In this document: positions 15,084 to 16,751 of the stretch, piece by piece
How the letters are laid out: each line of letters opens with the position of its first letter
Position numbering within the stretch: the stretch's first letter is position 1
Source: Alphaproteobacteria bacterium
GTDB lineage: Bacteria; Pseudomonadota; Alphaproteobacteria; Rhizobiales; Devosiaceae
Assembly (NCBI GenBank): GCA_024279575.1
Contig: JAJRRJ010000054.1
Span: 1-16,751 of the forward strand
Direction of reading: 5' to 3'
Length of the DNA: 16,751 nt
Notes under the pieces: model-generated
Database searches by the model: none
The model's input: only the letters and a program-made list of their open reading frames with translations
What the model was told of the DNA's origin: nothing
Made by a program: the position numbers and the translations under genes

Positions 15084-16751
15084 ATGGCTAATGAAAAATA
15101 TACCGAGCGCGCCATGGGCTTTATCCAAAGCGCGCAAACGACCGCCCTGACCAGTGGGCATCAGCAATTTGTCCCTTTACATCTGCTCAAGGTATTGATG
15201 GATGATGATCAGGGTATGGCCAGCGGGTTGATTGAAAAATCGGGCGGGAACGCCAGGTTGGTACGTGCCGGGGTTGAAGCCGAGCTGAAAAAAATACCCT
15301 CTGTTTCAGGGGCGGGAGATCAGGGTTATCTTTCGCGCGAAATGGCCAAGGTCAATGAAACCGCAGAAAAAATTGCTAAAAAGGCAGGCGATAGCTACAT
15401 TACCGTTGAGCGGTTGTTGTTGGCGCTGGTTATTGAAAAAGCATCAGATGCCGGGAAAATTCTTGCTTCTGCCGGAGTTGTTTCAGCGCGACTAAATGAT
15501 GTTATCAATGAATTACGAAAAGGGCGGACTGCCGATAGTGCAAGCGCTGAAGACAGCTATGACGCTTTGAAAAAATACACGCGGGATTTAACGGAAGACG
15601 CGCGTGAAGGTCGGCTTGATCCGGTGATTGGCCGGGATGAAGAAATTCGGCGCACCATTCAGGTTCTTTCCCGTCGCACAAAAAACAATCCGGTACTGAT
15701 TGGGGAGCCGGGCGTGGGTAAAACCGCAATCGCCGAAGGGTTGGCCTTGCGTATTATAAATGGCGATGTGCCCGAATCCCTGCGTGATAAGTCTTTATTA
15801 TCGCTTGATATGGGCGCTTTGATTGCCGGGGCCAAATATCGGGGTGAATTTGAAGAACGCTTAAAGTCGCTTTTAAATGAAGTGACGGATGCGCACGGTA
15901 AAATCATTTTGTTTATCGATGAAATGCATACCCTTGTGGGTGCCGGCAAGGGCGACGGGGCCATGGATGCTTCAAACTTGCTAAAACCGGCTCTGGCGCG
16001 AGGAGAATTGCATTGTGTGGGCGCGACCACGCTGGATGAATATAAAAAGCATGTGGAAAAAGATGCGGCTCTGGCCCGTCGTTTTCAGCCTGTAATAGTT
16101 GCTGAATCAAGTGTTGAAGACACGATATCCATTCTCAGGGGTATCAAGGAAAAGTATGAGTTGCATCACGGGGTCAGAATTTCAGATTCATCCCTTGTGG
16201 CTGCAGCAACCCTGTCGAACCGTTATATTTCAGACCGGTTTTTGCCCGACAAAGCCATTGATCTCATGGATGAAGCTGCGGCCCGATTGCGCATGGCTGT
16301 TGACAGTAAGCCTGAAGAGCTGGACGAACTTGACCGGCGCATTATACAGTTGAAAATTGAACGCGAAGCCCTGAAGAAGGAAAAGGACGAAGCGTCCAAA
16401 AGCCGACTGATAAAGCTCGAGGATGAACTGGCTGATCTGGAAGATGAGTCCAGTGCAATTACCCAGCGCTGGCAACGCGAGAAGCAAAAACTCGCCGGGG
16501 CTACAAAGCTCAAGGAAGAGCTGGATCAGGCACGCACACAGTTGGAGGTTGCCCAACGCGACGGCGATCTGGAAAAAGCGGGGGAACTGGCCTATGGCGT
16601 AATTCCCGATCTGGAACTCTCCATTCGCGAAGCAGAAGCTGCCGGGGAAAGCGTGGATGGGAATCTGGAAAATATTGCGGGCTCTATGGTTGAGGAAGTT
16701 GTTTCCCCCGATCATATTGCGCAGATCGTTTCGCGCTGGACAGGTATTCCC
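15084..16751 (+). CDS. clpB: ATP-dependent disaggregase ClpB (N-terminal 556 codons, cut by window edge)
   Basis: ClpB is a hexameric AAA+ chaperone that pulls proteins out of aggregates together with DnaK. The frame from ATG 15084 stays open to the end of the window, giving about two thirds of the usual 860 residues. The N-terminal Clp repeat domain covers about residues 1-150. The first ATPase domain has Walker A GEPGVGKT at residues 207-214 and Walker B ILFIDEMH, with the family segment DGAMDASNLLKPALARGELHC. The middle coiled-coil domain, rich in Glu and Lys (roughly residues 400-525), distinguishes ClpB from ClpA and ClpC. The window ends in IVSRWTGIP at the beginning of the second ATPase domain. 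No defect is visible in the part present. Confidence 0.97.
   Translation, partial: MANEKYTERAMGFIQSAQTTALTSGHQQFVPLHLLKVLMDDDQGMASGLIEKSGGNARLVRAGVEAELKKIPSVSGAGDQGYLSREMAKVNETAEKIAKKAGDSYITVERLLLALVIEKASDAGKILASAGVVSARLNDVINELRKGRTADSASAEDSYDALKKYTRDLTEDAREGRLDPVIGRDEEIRRTIQVLSRRTKNNPVLIGEPGVGKTAIAEGLALRIINGDVPESLRDKSLLSLDMGALIAGAKYRGEFEERLKSLLNEVTDAHGKIILFIDEMHTLVGAGKGDGAMDASNLLKPALARGELHCVGATTLDEYKKHVEKDAALARRFQPVIVAESSVEDTISILRGIKEKYELHHGVRISDSSLVAAATLSNRYISDRFLPDKAIDLMDEAAARLRMAVDSKPEELDELDRRIIQLKIEREALKKEKDEASKSRLIKLEDELADLEDESSAITQRWQREKQKLAGATKLKEELDQARTQLEVAQRDGDLEKAGELAYGVIPDLELSIREAEAAGESVDGNLENIAGSMVEEVVSPDHIAQIVSRWTGIP

Noticed and set aside
16223..16715. Two reverse-strand open frames of 96 and 161 codons inside clpB
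   Set aside because: They lie opposite the ClpB coiled-coil region, where Glu/Lys-rich codons naturally give Ser/Phe-rich antisense frames.

Overview
The window looks like chromosomal DNA of an alphaproteobacterium, most probably of the Hyphomicrobiales (Rhizobiales) or a close relative. This is inferred from protein sequence character and gene order. A ComF, glutaredoxin, nitrilase and DUF1178 group with a divergent methyltransferase, then UbiG divergent from the LysC side, then LysC, PtsP, PrfA, PrmC, DUF4167 and ClpB, is the arrangement I know from that group. Base composition is near half G+C, low for the order, with many G runs on the + strand and frequent GTG and TTG starts. I see no rRNA, tRNA, CRISPR array, insertion sequence or phage gene.

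Layout. 1-389 (-): the start of a NDUFAF5/BioC-like methyltransferase cut by the window edge. 458-2946 (+): comF, grxC, a nitrilase-superfamily amidase and a DUF1178 zinc-ribbon-like protein, closely spaced and probably one operon. 3070-4530 (+): a secreted GH13 alpha-amylase whose frame is broken by one in-frame TAG. 4545-5279 (-): ubiG (ubiquinone synthesis), convergent with the amylase and divergent from the next gene. 5525-7363 (+): a SulP anion transporter with a STAS domain and a C-terminal cysteine cluster. 7552-13201 (+): lysC, ptsP, prfA and prmC in a row. 13478-14107 (+): a DUF4167 protein. 14194-14910 (+): a thioredoxin-fold protein resembling iodothyronine deiodinases but with cysteine at the catalytic site. 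15084 to the end (+): the first 556 codons of clpB.

How the genes work together. PrmC methylates the GGQ glutamine of release factor 1, made by prfA just upstream. GrxC and the adjacent amidase may both serve glutathione chemistry: glutaredoxin uses it, and the amidase family includes the enzyme that repairs deaminated glutathione. PtsP is the first enzyme of the nitrogen-type phosphotransferase relay. LysC starts the aspartate family of amino acids.

Most of the window is conserved housekeeping. The parts that look added to the conserved order are the amylase, the SulP transporter and the deiodinase-like gene. The best leads are the amber codon inside an otherwise intact amylase and the deiodinase-like protein. 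I found no clear multi-gene undescribed system.
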